A stretch of DNA of 57,516 nt, from the NCBI GenBank assembly GCA_905200905.1, contig CAJKMA010000010.1, positions 1 to 57,516 of the forward strand, in the 5' to 3' direction. The notes below the pieces were generated by a model that saw only the letters and a program-made list of their open reading frames with translations, was not told the origin of the DNA and searched no databases. The DNA is from an uncultured Bacillota bacterium (GTDB lineage: Bacteria > Bacillota > Clostridia > Lachnospirales > Lachnospiraceae). The translations under genes were made by a program, and so were the position numbers. Below, piece by piece: positions 8,557-19,500 of the stretch. Each line of letters starts with the position of its first letter. Position 1 is the stretch's first letter.

Positions 8557-9333
8557 GTGGGATATAAAATTTCCGGATATATACAACGTTTTCTGAATTT
8601 TATAATCAGTTTTTTTCTTGTTCTCATTCTTATTATTGCTGCTGCATATGCATTATTTGTTTTGCACGATAACAATAGAATTTATTCAGCAGCAGAAAAT
8701 GTTCAAGAGGACATGCTAAAGTTGAAGCCGGATAAAGAACAACCGGATTTTTCAGAATTGCTTTCCATTAATCCAGATGTTTGTGCATGGATTACCATGG
8801 ATGGAACCAAGATAGATTTTCCGGTGTTGCAGGGAGAAACAAATCTCACTTATATCAATCGAGATATCTATGGGAAATTTGCTCTTGCGGGAAGTATTTT
8901 TCTGGATAGTCAAAATGCAAAAGATTTTTCAGATTCTTATAATCTTTTATATGGTCATCATATGGATGGTGGAAATATGTTTGGAGATTTGGACTTATAC
9001 AAGAAGCAGGAGTTTTTCCAAAAAAATGATACAGGTACACTGCTCCTGCCGGATCGGGTTTATAATCTAAAAGTTGCAGCTGTATTGATAACGGGAGTTT
9101 CTGACGATTATATATTCCAATTGAGAAATTGGCCACCAATATGGAAGGAAGGGCAGCTAGATTATATCCGAAGTCATGCTCTCTTTGTCAGAGAAGATGT
9201 ATTAAATGCATTGGAAAAAAGTGAGCATCCACAACTTGTAGCCTTAACTACATGTACATCGGAATTTACAGATGCAAGAACTGTGGTTTTGGCACAGATG
9301 ATACCGGAAAAGGATACAGACAGGGAGGAGTAA
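8557..9333 (+). CDS. srtB: Class B sortase, pilus-polymerising
   Basis: The protein has 258 residues and a GTG start preceded by AAGGGAG. An N-terminal membrane anchor spans about 12-38. The sortase domain carries the catalytic His (YGHHMDGG, His134), Cys (LTTCTSEF, Cys233) and Arg (DARTVVLAQ, Arg241). The overall pattern (FPVLQGETNLTYINRDIYG, GSIFLD) is that of class B sortases, not class C. In streptococcal FCT loci a class B enzyme polymerises FctA-type pilins. Likely substrates are the KPNTG proteins at 163-6288 and 7118-8452. It ends 3 bases before the FctB-like gene. Confidence 0.9.
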   Translation: MGYKISGYIQRFLNFIISFFLVLILIIAAAYALFVLHDNNRIYSAAENVQEDMLKLKPDKEQPDFSELLSINPDVCAWITMDGTKIDFPVLQGETNLTYINRDIYGKFALAGSIFLDSQNAKDFSDSYNLLYGHHMDGGNMFGDLDLYKKQEFFQKNDTGTLLLPDRVYNLKVAAVLITGVSDDYIFQLRNWPPIWKEGQLDYIRSHALFVREDVLNALEKSEHPQLVALTTCTSEFTDARTVVLAQMIPEKDTDREE

Positions 9334-9336
9334 TAT

Positions 9337-9945
9337 GTGAAAAAATTAAAAGGGACGTTGTTTTCTATTTTATTTCTAATGCTATTGCCCTGCATAAGTA
9401 CATTACAAGTATTTGCAATGGAAACAAGCTTTCAGCTTCCTGTTGAAATCGTTCTGGAAGGTGACAGGCCTGTGCAAGCGGAAACATTTATAATTCAAAT
9501 GAAGGCATTAACACAAAATGCACCTATGCCAGAACAGGCAGAGGATCAGCAAATTGAGATGGAAATACAGGGGCAAGAGAAAAAAGAATTTCCAGCTATA
9601 AAATTTACACAGCCAGGTGTTTATCAGTATGAAATTCGTCAGAATAAGGGGAATGCAAAGCATTATACCTATGATTCATGTGTATATAATGTGACCGTGT
9701 ATTGTACAGCTGAGGCTAAAAAAGAACTGGAGATTACGGTTGTGGCTCTGGAACAGGGGAAAGAGGAGGTAAAAAAAGATGCCGTTCGTTTTTGCAATCA
9801 ATATAAATTGCCAAAAACTCCTACAGAGCAAAACAAGCCTGTCAAAACAGGAGATGACACACCGATACAGATATTCGTATGTGTTTTTCTGATAAGTAGT
9901 TTCATGCTATTGTATTTGGTTGTAAAAAAACACAGGGAAAAGTAA
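9337..9945 (+). CDS. fctB: Minor/basal pilin, FctB-like
   Basis: The protein has 202 residues, a GTG start and GGGAGGAG about 8 bases upstream; an ATG at 9335 is stopped at once. A signal peptide (to about VFAMET) is followed by one FctA/Spy0128-like domain (LPVEIVLEGDRP, FTQPGVYQYEIRQNKG, YDSCVYNVTVYC). The C-terminus is NKPVKTGDDTP, a membrane helix and KKHREK. The anchor motif VKTGD is neither KPNTG nor LPXTG and resembles that of the minor pilin in cassette 2 (AKTGDKTP), so both may be attached to the wall by a housekeeping sortase outside this window. This is the last gene of cassette 1. Confidence 0.8.
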   Translation: MKKLKGTLFSILFLMLLPCISTLQVFAMETSFQLPVEIVLEGDRPVQAETFIIQMKALTQNAPMPEQAEDQQIEMEIQGQEKKEFPAIKFTQPGVYQYEIRQNKGNAKHYTYDSCVYNVTVYCTAEAKKELEITVVALEQGKEEVKKDAVRFCNQYKLPKTPTEQNKPVKTGDDTPIQIFVCVFLISSFMLLYLVVKKHREK

Positions 9946-9972
9946 AACAATATGATTACTGTTTTGATGATG

Positions 9973-10016
9973 AAAATAGTTATTGAAGAAAGAAAACTTC
10001 AATAACTATTTTTTTT
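9973..10016 (+). terminator. Intrinsic terminator of pilus cassette 1
   Basis: AAAATAGTTATTGAAG (9973-9988) and CTTCAATAACTATTTT (9997-10012) form a perfect 16-bp stem with an 8-base A-rich loop and a T-run. The A-run on the left arm means it could also work on the opposite strand. Confidence 0.9.
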
Positions 10017-10075
10017 GAGGAAATTAATGTATAAAAAAACATAAATAGAAGAGCGAAAATTATGCAAAAATCAAT

Positions 10076-10091
10076 TATAATATGTTATAAT
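10076..10091 (+). promoter_or_regulatory. Possible promoter of the pilus two-component system
   Basis: Two TATAAT hexamers (10076-10081 and 10086-10091) lie about 50 bases before the kinase start in a very AT-rich stretch. No convincing -35 is placed for either, and the CGTTGGTATT element of the adhesin promoters is absent here. Confidence 0.3.
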
Positions 10092-10136
10092 TCAATAAAA
10101 ATGCACTAAAAATATGAAGAATAAGGAAGGGAAATT

Positions 10137-12572
10137 GTGAGGAATAAAGAAAAAGAGGGGAAAATAAGTTCAACAGTAATGCACCTTGTGTTGTATTTGC
10201 TCATGATAGGAATAGTACTTTTGATCGCCTATGAAATTATACAACTTACGTTAGAGGAAAATGTAAAAAACAGAGCATTTGAGGAATTAAAAGCCAAGGT
10301 TCAAATGCAGGTGACTATGTTGGAAGAAATTATCGACAGGGAATATGTGCAGTTGAGTGTGATTAATAGCATATTGACTTTTAGTGATAAAGGAATAGAA
10401 ACAGAGCAGTTTAATCATATATGGGAATTAATGAGAAAAGAAGAAAAGATTACTATGCTGGGAATCTCGGATTTATCCGGAACGGTAATACAATGGAATG
10501 GTGAGAAACTGGGGAATATAAGAACAGGGCAGCATTTTGAGGAGCTTTTGTCTGTAGAGACGGAGAATGTAATGGGGAAATGTGTATTATTGGATGAAGA
10601 ACTTGGATTTAAAGAACAAGAACTTCTTTATACAATTCCATTATATATGAAAGGAGAACTAGAGGGATTTTTATTTAAAAGTAAGAAAATAGCAGATGTG
10701 GAAGATACTTTAGTAGAAGATATACAATTTGCCGGAAATGCCAGTATGTTTTTAGTAGATTCAAAAGGGGCAATTTTGTTAGTTGGAGATGAAGACGATC
10801 GTTTTTTGTTAGAACACAATTTATTTGATGGGTGTAGCAAGTTTGTATTTGAAGATAAACAAAAAGAAGAACTAAAGAAAAATTTAAAAGAAGGAAAATC
10901 TGGACAACTGATATTCAGGCAGAATGATAAGACAAAGTATGCTACATACATGCCAAGCGGTGTAGAAGATTGGATGGTCTTCAGTATGGTAGATAAAGAT
11001 GCCGCAGCTTTGCAGTACGAAAAGAGTGCTCAGATAGTGAAAAGAAGTATGATAACAATTCTGGTGTTATTTGTGATTTCTTTAATTATTTCCATCGTTT
11101 CCATTGTTTTACATATAAGAAAAAAAAGACAGATCCAAACAGAACATTTTTACAAATATCATAGATACAAACAACTTATGAATGAATTAACATTTCCAGT
11201 ATTTCGATATAACGTAAAAGAGGATTGTATTGTTGGAAATAGAAAATTTCAAGAGACATATGGGCGGAAAAATATTGATAATTTTATGAAAAATGTTGAC
11301 GAATGGAAAAGAATTCACCCAGAGTACAATTTTGATGGACTCTTTAGAGAAATGAAAAATGTTATGAAGTTCCAAAAAATTATAACTTTTGAATCCATGT
11401 GGCAATCATCACAAAAGAGTAGTTGGGTCAAAAATATATTACTTCCCGTGAAAAATGAAAAGGGCGGAGAATTTCTTGTTTTTGGAACCGTTATGGATAC
11501 GACCCAAGAGCATGTAGTATTTGATGAAGTCGTAGAAGTTATGACCATTGCACAAGTAGGGTTATATCGTTTTTGCCTAAATGAAACTTGTTGCGTTGAG
11601 TATATTAATGAGGGGCTTCAAAGGATGCTTGGTTATACAGAGGATGAGTTAGACGAAATTCTTGGCGATTACAGGAAGTATACGAATCTTTTAGCAGAAG
11701 AGGATAGAGAAAAATATGAAATGTTCGTAAGGAATATAGGAGAGTCTGGCAAAGCGGGAATTTGTGAATACAGTATGATTTGTAAAGATGGTTCCATGTT
11801 GAAGCTTTCAGATACCTTAGAAGTAAAGGATGGTTCTGATGGAGATAAATATGGATATGGGGTGGTCATTGATATTAGCAAGTATCGAGATGCACAGAAA
11901 AATGCAGAAAAGAAACTGGAAAAATTACAAGTTCAACTGAACGAATCGAGAATTAAAATATCCACAGGTCAGATGCAGCCCCATTTTCTGTATAATTCGT
12001 TGGCTTCTATTCGAGAGATTGTCTTGGAAAACCCAGAGTACGCTTCTGATTTAATCTTTGATTTTACAACGCATCTGCGTGCGTGTATCAAATCAATGGC
12101 AAGTGAGGAGTTTACTCCGTTTTCTCAGGAAATAGAAAATATAAAAGCATACGTAAATATAGAAAAAATGCGTTTTGGGGACAAATTGCAGGTGAAATAT
12201 GAAATTCAGGAGTCGGATTTTCATATTGTTCCGCTTAGTATTCAGCCTTTGGTGGAAAATGCAATTCGACATGGTATTTATGAGAAAGGAAGCAAAGGGG
12301 GAGTCGTTAAAATCAGTTCCTATCGAGATGTCAATGAGGTTGTCATAGAGGTAGCGGACAATGGTGTTGGATTTGATATGGAGAAGATTCGAGCAGAAAT
12401 TCAATCAAAAGAAAGGGATTCTACAGGGCTTCAGAGCTTGATTTTCCGATTTGAAAAATTGATGAATGCGAATGTGAAAGTAGAAAGTATCATAGGGGAA
12501 GGGACGAGAATTACTGTCAGAATTCCAATGAAAGGAGAAAAAGATAGTGAGAGCAATGATCGTAGACGATGA
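10137..12572 (+). CDS. Sensor histidine kinase, LytS/YesM-like, pilus locus
   Basis: This is an 811-residue membrane kinase with a GTG start after AAGGAAGGG. It has a membrane segment near residues 17-35, a large extracytoplasmic sensor region (about 40-300, Cache-like in length but not recognised by motif), a second membrane segment (about 303-325), a PAS-like region (about 440-580; GLYRFCLNETCCVEYINEGLQRMLGY), a short coiled coil, then a His_kinase module with the phospho-acceptor His616 in QMQPHFLYNSL. An HATPase domain follows (VENAIRHGIYEKG, VADNGVGFD, GEGTRITVRIP). The HFLYN motif places it with LytS/YesM kinases. It overlaps the response regulator gene by 26 bases. It probably senses an envelope or host-derived signal and controls the flanking pili. 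Confidence 0.85.
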   Translation: MRNKEKEGKISSTVMHLVLYLLMIGIVLLIAYEIIQLTLEENVKNRAFEELKAKVQMQVTMLEEIIDREYVQLSVINSILTFSDKGIETEQFNHIWELMRKEEKITMLGISDLSGTVIQWNGEKLGNIRTGQHFEELLSVETENVMGKCVLLDEELGFKEQELLYTIPLYMKGELEGFLFKSKKIADVEDTLVEDIQFAGNASMFLVDSKGAILLVGDEDDRFLLEHNLFDGCSKFVFEDKQKEELKKNLKEGKSGQLIFRQNDKTKYATYMPSGVEDWMVFSMVDKDAAALQYEKSAQIVKRSMITILVLFVISLIISIVSIVLHIRKKRQIQTEHFYKYHRYKQLMNELTFPVFRYNVKEDCIVGNRKFQETYGRKNIDNFMKNVDEWKRIHPEYNFDGLFREMKNVMKFQKIITFESMWQSSQKSSWVKNILLPVKNEKGGEFLVFGTVMDTTQEHVVFDEVVEVMTIAQVGLYRFCLNETCCVEYINEGLQRMLGYTEDELDEILGDYRKYTNLLAEEDREKYEMFVRNIGESGKAGICEYSMICKDGSMLKLSDTLEVKDGSDGDKYGYGVVIDISKYRDAQKNAEKKLEKLQVQLNESRIKISTGQMQPHFLYNSLASIREIVLENPEYASDLIFDFTTHLRACIKSMASEEFTPFSQEIENIKAYVNIEKMRFGDKLQVKYEIQESDFHIVPLSIQPLVENAIRHGIYEKGSKGGVVKISSYRDVNEVVIEVADNGVGFDMEKIRAEIQSKERDSTGLQSLIFRFEKLMNANVKVESIIGEGTRITVRIPMKGEKDSESNDRRR

Positions 12573-13338
12573 GCAGATTATGTTAAGAAGTTTTATGCGG
12601 CTGAGCAAAGGAATTGAAAATCTGGATGTGATAGCTCAGTTTGAAAGTCCTGAGGAAGCACTTGTATTTGCACAGGAAAATTTAGTGGAATTAGCATTTC
12701 TGGATATTAAAATGCCTGGGATGAACGGGATAGATTTAGCAGTTAGGCTTCGAGAGATTTGCCCAAGTATTTTAATTGTATTTATTTCTGCTTATGATGA
12801 ATATATCCGCGATTCAAACTTGATTGGAGGAGATTATTATATTGTGAAGCCCTATAAAAGGGAAACCATTGAGATGATGATGCAGAAGATGCAAATCCTT
12901 TCAAAAGGACTGCACAAAGAAATCTATATACAAATGTTTGGAAGATTTAATGTTTTAAAAGATGGTGTTCCAATTCCTTTGCGTGGAAAAGCAAAGGAAA
13001 TCCTTGCATTAATTGCTTCTCGTTGTGGAAAGGAAATCAGTAATGAAGAAATTTACAGCGCTATCTGGGAAGGAAGAGAGTATAGTAATGTAAAGATGAA
13101 GGTTTACTATAATGCATTAAAAAGGTTAAAAGAGGTACTGGAGTCAGAAGGAATTTCGGATTTATTGTTATCCACTCCAAGAGGACAAATGTTAAATACA
13201 GAGCTTGTAGAATGTGATTATTATGCCTGGAAAAATAATAGAGAGAAAGAAAAAAATAAATTTGAAGGGGAATTTCTTTCAGAATATTCCTGGGGCGAAT
13301 ATATTCTCGCAGATATTTTTAATAACATAGCTACTTAG
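12547..13338 (+). CDS. Response regulator with receiver and winged-helix/SARP-like output domain
   Basis: The protein has 263 residues. The GTG at 12547 has AAAGGAGA about 9 bases upstream; an ATG at 12556 is the alternative. The receiver domain shows the acidic pair VDDE and the phospho-acceptor Asp53 (FLDIKMPG), with the switch Lys in VKPYKRE. The C-terminal part (about 135-260: IYIQMFGRFNVLKDGVPIPLRGKAKEILALIASRCGKEISNEEIYSAIW) is the winged-helix start typical of SARP/OmpR-type activators. Partners of LytS/YesM kinases usually carry LytTR or AraC outputs, so the pairing is unusual. It is the best candidate to bind the element shared by the promoters at 54-82 and 13389-13422. Confidence 0.85.
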   Translation: MRAMIVDDEQIMLRSFMRLSKGIENLDVIAQFESPEEALVFAQENLVELAFLDIKMPGMNGIDLAVRLREICPSILIVFISAYDEYIRDSNLIGGDYYIVKPYKRETIEMMMQKMQILSKGLHKEIYIQMFGRFNVLKDGVPIPLRGKAKEILALIASRCGKEISNEEIYSAIWEGREYSNVKMKVYYNALKRLKEVLESEGISDLLLSTPRGQMLNTELVECDYYAWKNNREKEKNKFEGEFLSEYSWGEYILADIFNNIAT

Positions 13339-13352
13339 AATTAGTGTCAGTA

Positions 13353-13387
13353 TCCGTCAAATCATGAAAAGATTTGGCGGATTTTTT
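13353..13387 (+). terminator. Intrinsic terminator of the two-component operon
   Basis: TCCGTCAAATC (13353-13363) pairs with GATTTGGCGGA (13371-13381) around a 7-base loop with one T-G wobble, followed by six T. It separates the regulators from cassette 2. Confidence 0.85.
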
Positions 13388-13388
13388 A

Positions 13389-13422
13389 CGTTGGTTGGGC
13401 GTTGGTATTTAAATGATATAAT
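13389..13422 (+). promoter_or_regulatory. Promoter of giant adhesin with operator-like repeats
   Basis: An extended -10, TGATATAAT (13414-13422), is preceded by CGTTGGTATT (13400-13409). A second CGTTGGT lies at 13389-13395, exactly 11 bases upstream, or one helical turn. The stretch 13400-13418 matches 60-78 before cassette 1 with the same phasing to the -10. No consensus -35 is present. The arrangement fits tandem activator sites overlapping a weak promoter. Confidence 0.6.
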
Positions 13423-13530
13423 GGTAAAACAATGAAAATATGCACAAAGTTTCTGAATGGATGTTGTAAAAAATCAATTATTGATTTTTATTAGTTTATA
13501 ACAAAAATTTTGGATGAAGAAGGAGAAAAA

Positions 13531-16500
13531 ATGTGGGGGGAAAAGAAAAATAAACATTTATTTAATTGGAAAGTAGGGAAAAAGGTAACAGCATGGTTAT
13601 TGATTTTCTCTATTTTTTTTCAGACATTAACTGTTTCGGCACAGGAATTGCCAAATGAATTACAGGAGCAAATTTTGGAAGAGGCAGTTACAGAAATGGA
13701 AAATCATGTAGAACAGGCAGAGCAATCGGAATCATCGGAACCACTGGAACCATCCGAACCGTCTGCACCATTGCCGGAGAGTCAGGAATCGGATTCCATG
13801 CAAGAAGAGAATTTGCCGGAGAATGAATCTTTGGATGAACAAAACCAGACACCAACGGAAGAAGAGATTCCTATAGATTTATATGAAAACGGAGTTATTA
13901 AGGTTTATAACATCCGTCAGCTTCAGGCTATTGGAACCGGAGAGCCGGTAAGAACAGATGACATGCAGGAAGAGCTTTTTTCCACAGGAACAGAGCTTGT
14001 AAGCGAAGGGCAGACAATTACTTATGCTTTGGATGCGGCTTATATGCTGATGAATGAAATTCCTTTGTCTTCAGAAGCTATATGGAATTTGCCGGAAGGA
14101 TTTACCGGAACCTTTTCGGGAACACCTGTTGAAGATGATGTTTTATATGATCAGGAAACAGATACGGTTTATATTTATAATAATTATCAACTTCAGTTGA
14201 TTGCTTCCGAAAATTCTGCTGAAGAGCCAGTTATGTCAAATGATATGATTCCTGAAAAAGTGGGTGTGGGACAGCTTTTGTATAAAGATGGAACACCGGC
14301 AGATGAAAGTGCGGAAGCAGCGCAGGAATACCTGACCTACAGTAAGGAACATAATTATGTGTTAAGTCCATCCTTTACAGAAAAGATGCCTGAGCTTTTA
14401 GCCGAGCAGTATGTGCTGGAGAATGAAAAGGACGGACAAAAAGGCGGACGAGCTTACATAGGTCAGCAATATACGATTATTGATAATGAAAAATATATCC
14501 TAATCGGAAATGAGCAGCAGCTTCGGGCAATTGGAAGTGATAAGAGAGTAACGCCGATGCTGTTTTTGAGGACAGAGGCAGGGATACTGGTTAAGAGAAT
14601 ACATATTGTTCCGTATTATCCGGGCGATGCAGATTTTAATATGGACAGTTTTTTTGATGCAGGTATCAGTTATCAGCCGGGTGATATTGAAAAAGGTAGT
14701 GAAAACTTCCAGTATAAACAGCAAACTGATGATGCAAAGAAAAAAGAGCTTATGAACATCGACTGGGGTTCAGATACACTGCTTGGAGAGATTGTCGAGA
14801 CTGTCGGCGGACTGCTTGGAGGGCTTTTAGGAACTCTTTTTGGCTCTCAAGAATTGGTTGGGCTTACTGTGGATAGAAATAATACGCCTTCCATTGGCGC
14901 TGGTAAACCATGGGGATCAAATGGGGAATACACATCTTTTCGTGATTTGGAAAAGGAGTATAAAGATTTAAAATATTCCTCCGATGCCAATTACATTATT
15001 TTCCGAGATATTGACTTGCTGCAGGGAGACTATTCCAACAGACAAGATGATAACTGGACGCCAATTCATTTTTCGGGAAAGATGGAAGGGCGGCTGAATA
15101 TGCAGCAGGATGTGTCACCGACGATTAAAAATATTCATGTAGAGCAGACAGGCAAGCTGAATATGGAGACCACAAGCGGCATCGGCTTCTTTGGAACAAT
15201 CTCCAATAAGCTGGATGAGAATACACTTGGTTCTGCAGGAACGGCGGTTGTAAAAAATATTCATCTGGAACAGGTGAGTGTAAATAATGAATCCACGGAA
15301 GTAGAAGATAATGTAACTTCGCTGGTAGACCTTGTTACAAAATTATTAGGCGGATTGCTTGGTGATATACTTGACTTACTTAATCCAATCCTTGGCAACT
15401 TGAAATTAGGTCAGGTTATCGAGGCGCTTTTGACATTGAAGCAGAAAAGCCCGGATTTATTTGCCACAGGAAGCTTCGCCGGAAGGATTGTGGGCGATGT
15501 CCGTGTGGAAAACTGTACAGTAACTCAGGCATCTGTTACTAGTGCAAGAGGTATCTCCGGCGGTTTTGTCGGATTCACGGAAGGTGTGGAAAAATATGAC
15601 GGATTATCCGATATATTGAAAGGCGTTGTAAAAGTACTATCTACCCTTTTAAATATCGTGCCGGGTGTCGGACTGGGTGATTTGATTACCATTTTATTAG
15701 AAAATGATGTGAGTTTAGGAGAGTTGATTCCTACAGGATATCATAATCCAATGATTACGGACTGCAGTGTGGCCTTACAAAATGGAAACGTTGGTAATGC
15801 CACGCAGGATTATAACGGCGGTTTTGTCGGAATACAGACAGGTACAAAAATTAGTAATTCTTCCGTTTTGGGACTGACATCGGTACAGGCGAAAAACGGC
15901 GCCGGCGGCTTTGCGGGCTTAGAGCGCGACGCCATTATTAAAGGTCTTTTAAACGATGCAGGTATTACACTGTATGAAATTGATGCAAAATCAGGACAGG
16001 AAAATTGTAAAGTCAACAGTCAGAACCTTGTTATTGAAACGACAGAATCTTATGCCGGTGGCTTTAACGGCGCTATGGCAAACAGTATAAGCAAAGGATC
16101 ATCCGTAACCGGTCTTTTAAAAGTCAAGGCAGGGAAGTATGCCGGAGGTTTTGCCGGAAGGGCAACCATTGGTTTTGGTACAACCCTTGGCGGAGATGAT
16201 GAGAAGAAACCGACTTTGGTGGATTCTGTTTCTAAACTTTTAGAAAAGGTGCTTGCATCCGGCAGTGAAGCTGAGAAAAATCAGCTTTTAACCTTAGCCG
16301 GTGTGATGCCGTCAAAGATACACGGCTGCACCGTAGAGGGCAGCAGTCTTGTCATTGAGAGTACCAAGGACTATGCCGGCGGCATGATTGGACAGGGCGA
16401 CGGTGTGAAGATTACCGCTGATAAAACTGATTTCGGCGGAAAGGTAACGGGATTACATGAGATAAAGGCAGGGAAATATGCCGGAGGTGCTGCTGGAAGC

Positions 16501-19500
16501 GTTGTGACAGCAGATGCCGTCGGTGTGTTAAACAATACGCTTGGTATTGGGCAGTTTATACCGTTTGAGTTATCAAACATTTCTGTAGAAGGAACCGCTT
16601 GGGCGGTGACGGCGACAGAAAAATATGCTGCGGGGGCATGCGGTCTTATGCTTGGCGGAAAAGCCGATGACGTAACAGTAAGTGGTATTCAGAGTGTTCA
16701 GGCGGGCAACTATACCGGCGGCTTTGCCGGAAGAACAGGGGCGTCAAGCCTTGCATCAGCCGGAGGCTTGGATGTGCTCGGGCTTGTAAAGCTCAATAAC
16801 GTATTATCGTTGGCAGACGGTGTTCAGGTTACAATAACGAATTGTGAGACGGCTAGCGGTGCTGACAGCGGCTTGACGGTTCTTTCTGATGGAACAGCAG
16901 CACTGACAGATGGAGAAGATTTTACAGCCGGCGGTTTTATCGGAGAATCGGTTGCTTCGGTTGTTGAAGCATCCCATGTGAAAAATGTAAAATCTGTTGT
17001 CGCAAAGCACAGTGATACAAAAGGCAGTTATGCCGGCGGCTTTATCGGCCGTTCCCATACAGGAGGACTGGCAGGGCTTGCACAGGAGGATGAAGACGGC
17101 AATCTGAAGCTTCCGGGTATTTTAGAGGTTAGTTCCTTGTTAAATTTAGTGCCGTATCTGCTTCCGAAATATACAGATACAACCGTAACTTTTACTTCCA
17201 ACGGAGAAAAGCCGCAGGTGGAAGGACAGCTTGCCGGAGGCTTTGCCGGAGCAATGCAAAGCGGTAAGGTCGATAATAGTACAAGTAAAGAGGCCTTTGC
17301 TGTCCTTGGACTGGAAAGCGTCAAGGGCGAATCTCACGCCGGAGGCTTTGCTGGAAAGGTTGACGCAGGGGCAGCCGCTTCCTCCGATGGTTTAAACCTT
17401 CTTGGCGGTATTTTGAAACTTGATATTGGTCAGCTTCTGAATGTGCTACAGGTTTATATCCCCATCATTCAGTCAGCAGGAGTGAAGTCGGTGAAGAAAG
17501 GATTTACAGTAGAAGCTACAGATTCAGACAGCTATGCAGGAGGCTACCTTGGTTATGGCGGAGGTGTGCAGATTAAGGATTCAGACGTTACCTCCTTAAA
17601 GCATACGAAGGTGACTCCGCCAAATGACAGTCTGGAATCTTCAAATGGCGAGAGCTATTTTACAGAAGCTTCCCAATATGCAGTCAAAGGCGGAAAATAT
17701 GCCGGAGGTTATGCAGGGTGCGTGGACATTGATTCAGCAGCAGCAGTAGGAGGAGGGTTAAAGCTTCTTGGAAATATTCAGCTGACAAACCTTTTGGAGG
17801 CACTGAATGTAGTCACGTCTACCATTAAAAATTCTGACGTCAATGGCTGCGTGGGCGGTTATTCTGTACTGGCAAATGGCAGTGATACAAATAATCAAAA
17901 CTTGGGAAAAGCCGGTGGCTTTATCGGAGAAATGTCCGGTACGATTATTAAAAACAGTGATGCGAATTTGTTTGCTTATGTCATCGGACGTGAGGCAGCC
18001 GGAGGATATGCTGGTATTATGGAGCCGGGAAATGTTGCTTCTGTATTGGAAAATGCTAGCATTTTAGACGGATTGTTAAATGTAACAGACAGTCTTACAA
18101 ATTTGGTGCAGTCATTTATTCCAATTATTGAAGACAGCCAGACAAGCAGCGTGCCCTGTGGCGGTGCAGTCCGCGCAGAGGGATTTACCGATACTCAGTG
18201 CGTGAGAGGACTTGCAGGCGGTTATGTGGGCTACAACCACGGCGGAAGAATCTTAGGCAATGCGGCCGAAGGCAGCAAGGAATGCGCCGCTATTCGTATC
18301 CGTTCCGTATATGGCGGCGAATTTGCCGGAGGCTTTACCGGATTGATGGAAACAGCGGATTTGGCAGGAACCGGCAACTTAAAGCTTTTGTTTGGTCTGC
18401 TGGAGACAAGTAACGTGTTAAGCCTTCTTGGGGCTGTCTATCCGACGGAAACAAATACAGCCGTTTACGGACCGCTTAGAAAAGTGGATATGGACACATG
18501 GAACAAGTGGGCGACTGCTGTGGGAAACAATGGTGTTTACGGTGACCAGTTCCCGAATACACCAGTTGATACAGATCAAAAATTGCAGGAGTTAATTAAG
18601 CAATATGCCTACGGTTACAATGTAAAGGCAGGAAGAAAAAAGGTTGGCACACAGGATATGGAGGCTGGCGTTGCTGGAGGTTATGTCGGACGCATGAAAG
18701 CTGGAGTCGTTACCAATGCCCATGCATGGGATGCAAAAGATATTATCGCTTATACAAGCGCTGGTGGTTTTGCCGGAGAAATGATAACAGGTGGTGTTGC
18801 TGAAGTTGGAAAAGTTTCTTTGCTTGGCTTAGATATTACAGGTTCGATTAGTGCAGTACAGACTTTTGTTCCGGTTATAAGAAATTCGGATATTACAGGC
18901 TTCCAGTCAGGAATGACAGTGAAGGTAACGGGAATCCCGGTGAAGTCTTCTACATTGAAAATAGAAAAGGTTGGTTACGCCGGAGGTTATGTGGGTTACA
19001 TGATTGGCGGACAGATTTGGGGAAATTGGCAGCCTGTGACAACTTACAGTGCGACAGATGCAGTTCCAGATCCGAATAATCATCGTTGTTTTGCTGCAAA
19101 TTTGAGAAAAGTGGAAGGCACAAAGGCTGTGGGTGGTTTTGCAGGTCAGATTGACCCGGCAAGTGCAGCAGCGTTAGATACAGCAAGCAGTAAAGGTCTA
19201 CTTGGTGGATTGCTTCAGAATTTAATTCAATCACCGGAAGATTTGTTGAAAGTATTGAATACTACAATAGCTACGGTGCATGGCGCGGATGTTAGTGCAT
19301 GGGATGACTGGGGAATCATTATTAACGGTGCTTATACAGACGGTTTAGGAAATACTGCGTATGCAAAGACAGCGGGTGGTTTTGCCGGAGAAATCAACGG
19401 TGCTGTGATAGGAGAATTAAATAAGCCCAATAATGGTATTCATGTTTCAAATGTCAGAAGTGTGACTGGCGGCGAGTATGCCGGAGGCTTCTTTGGTTTG

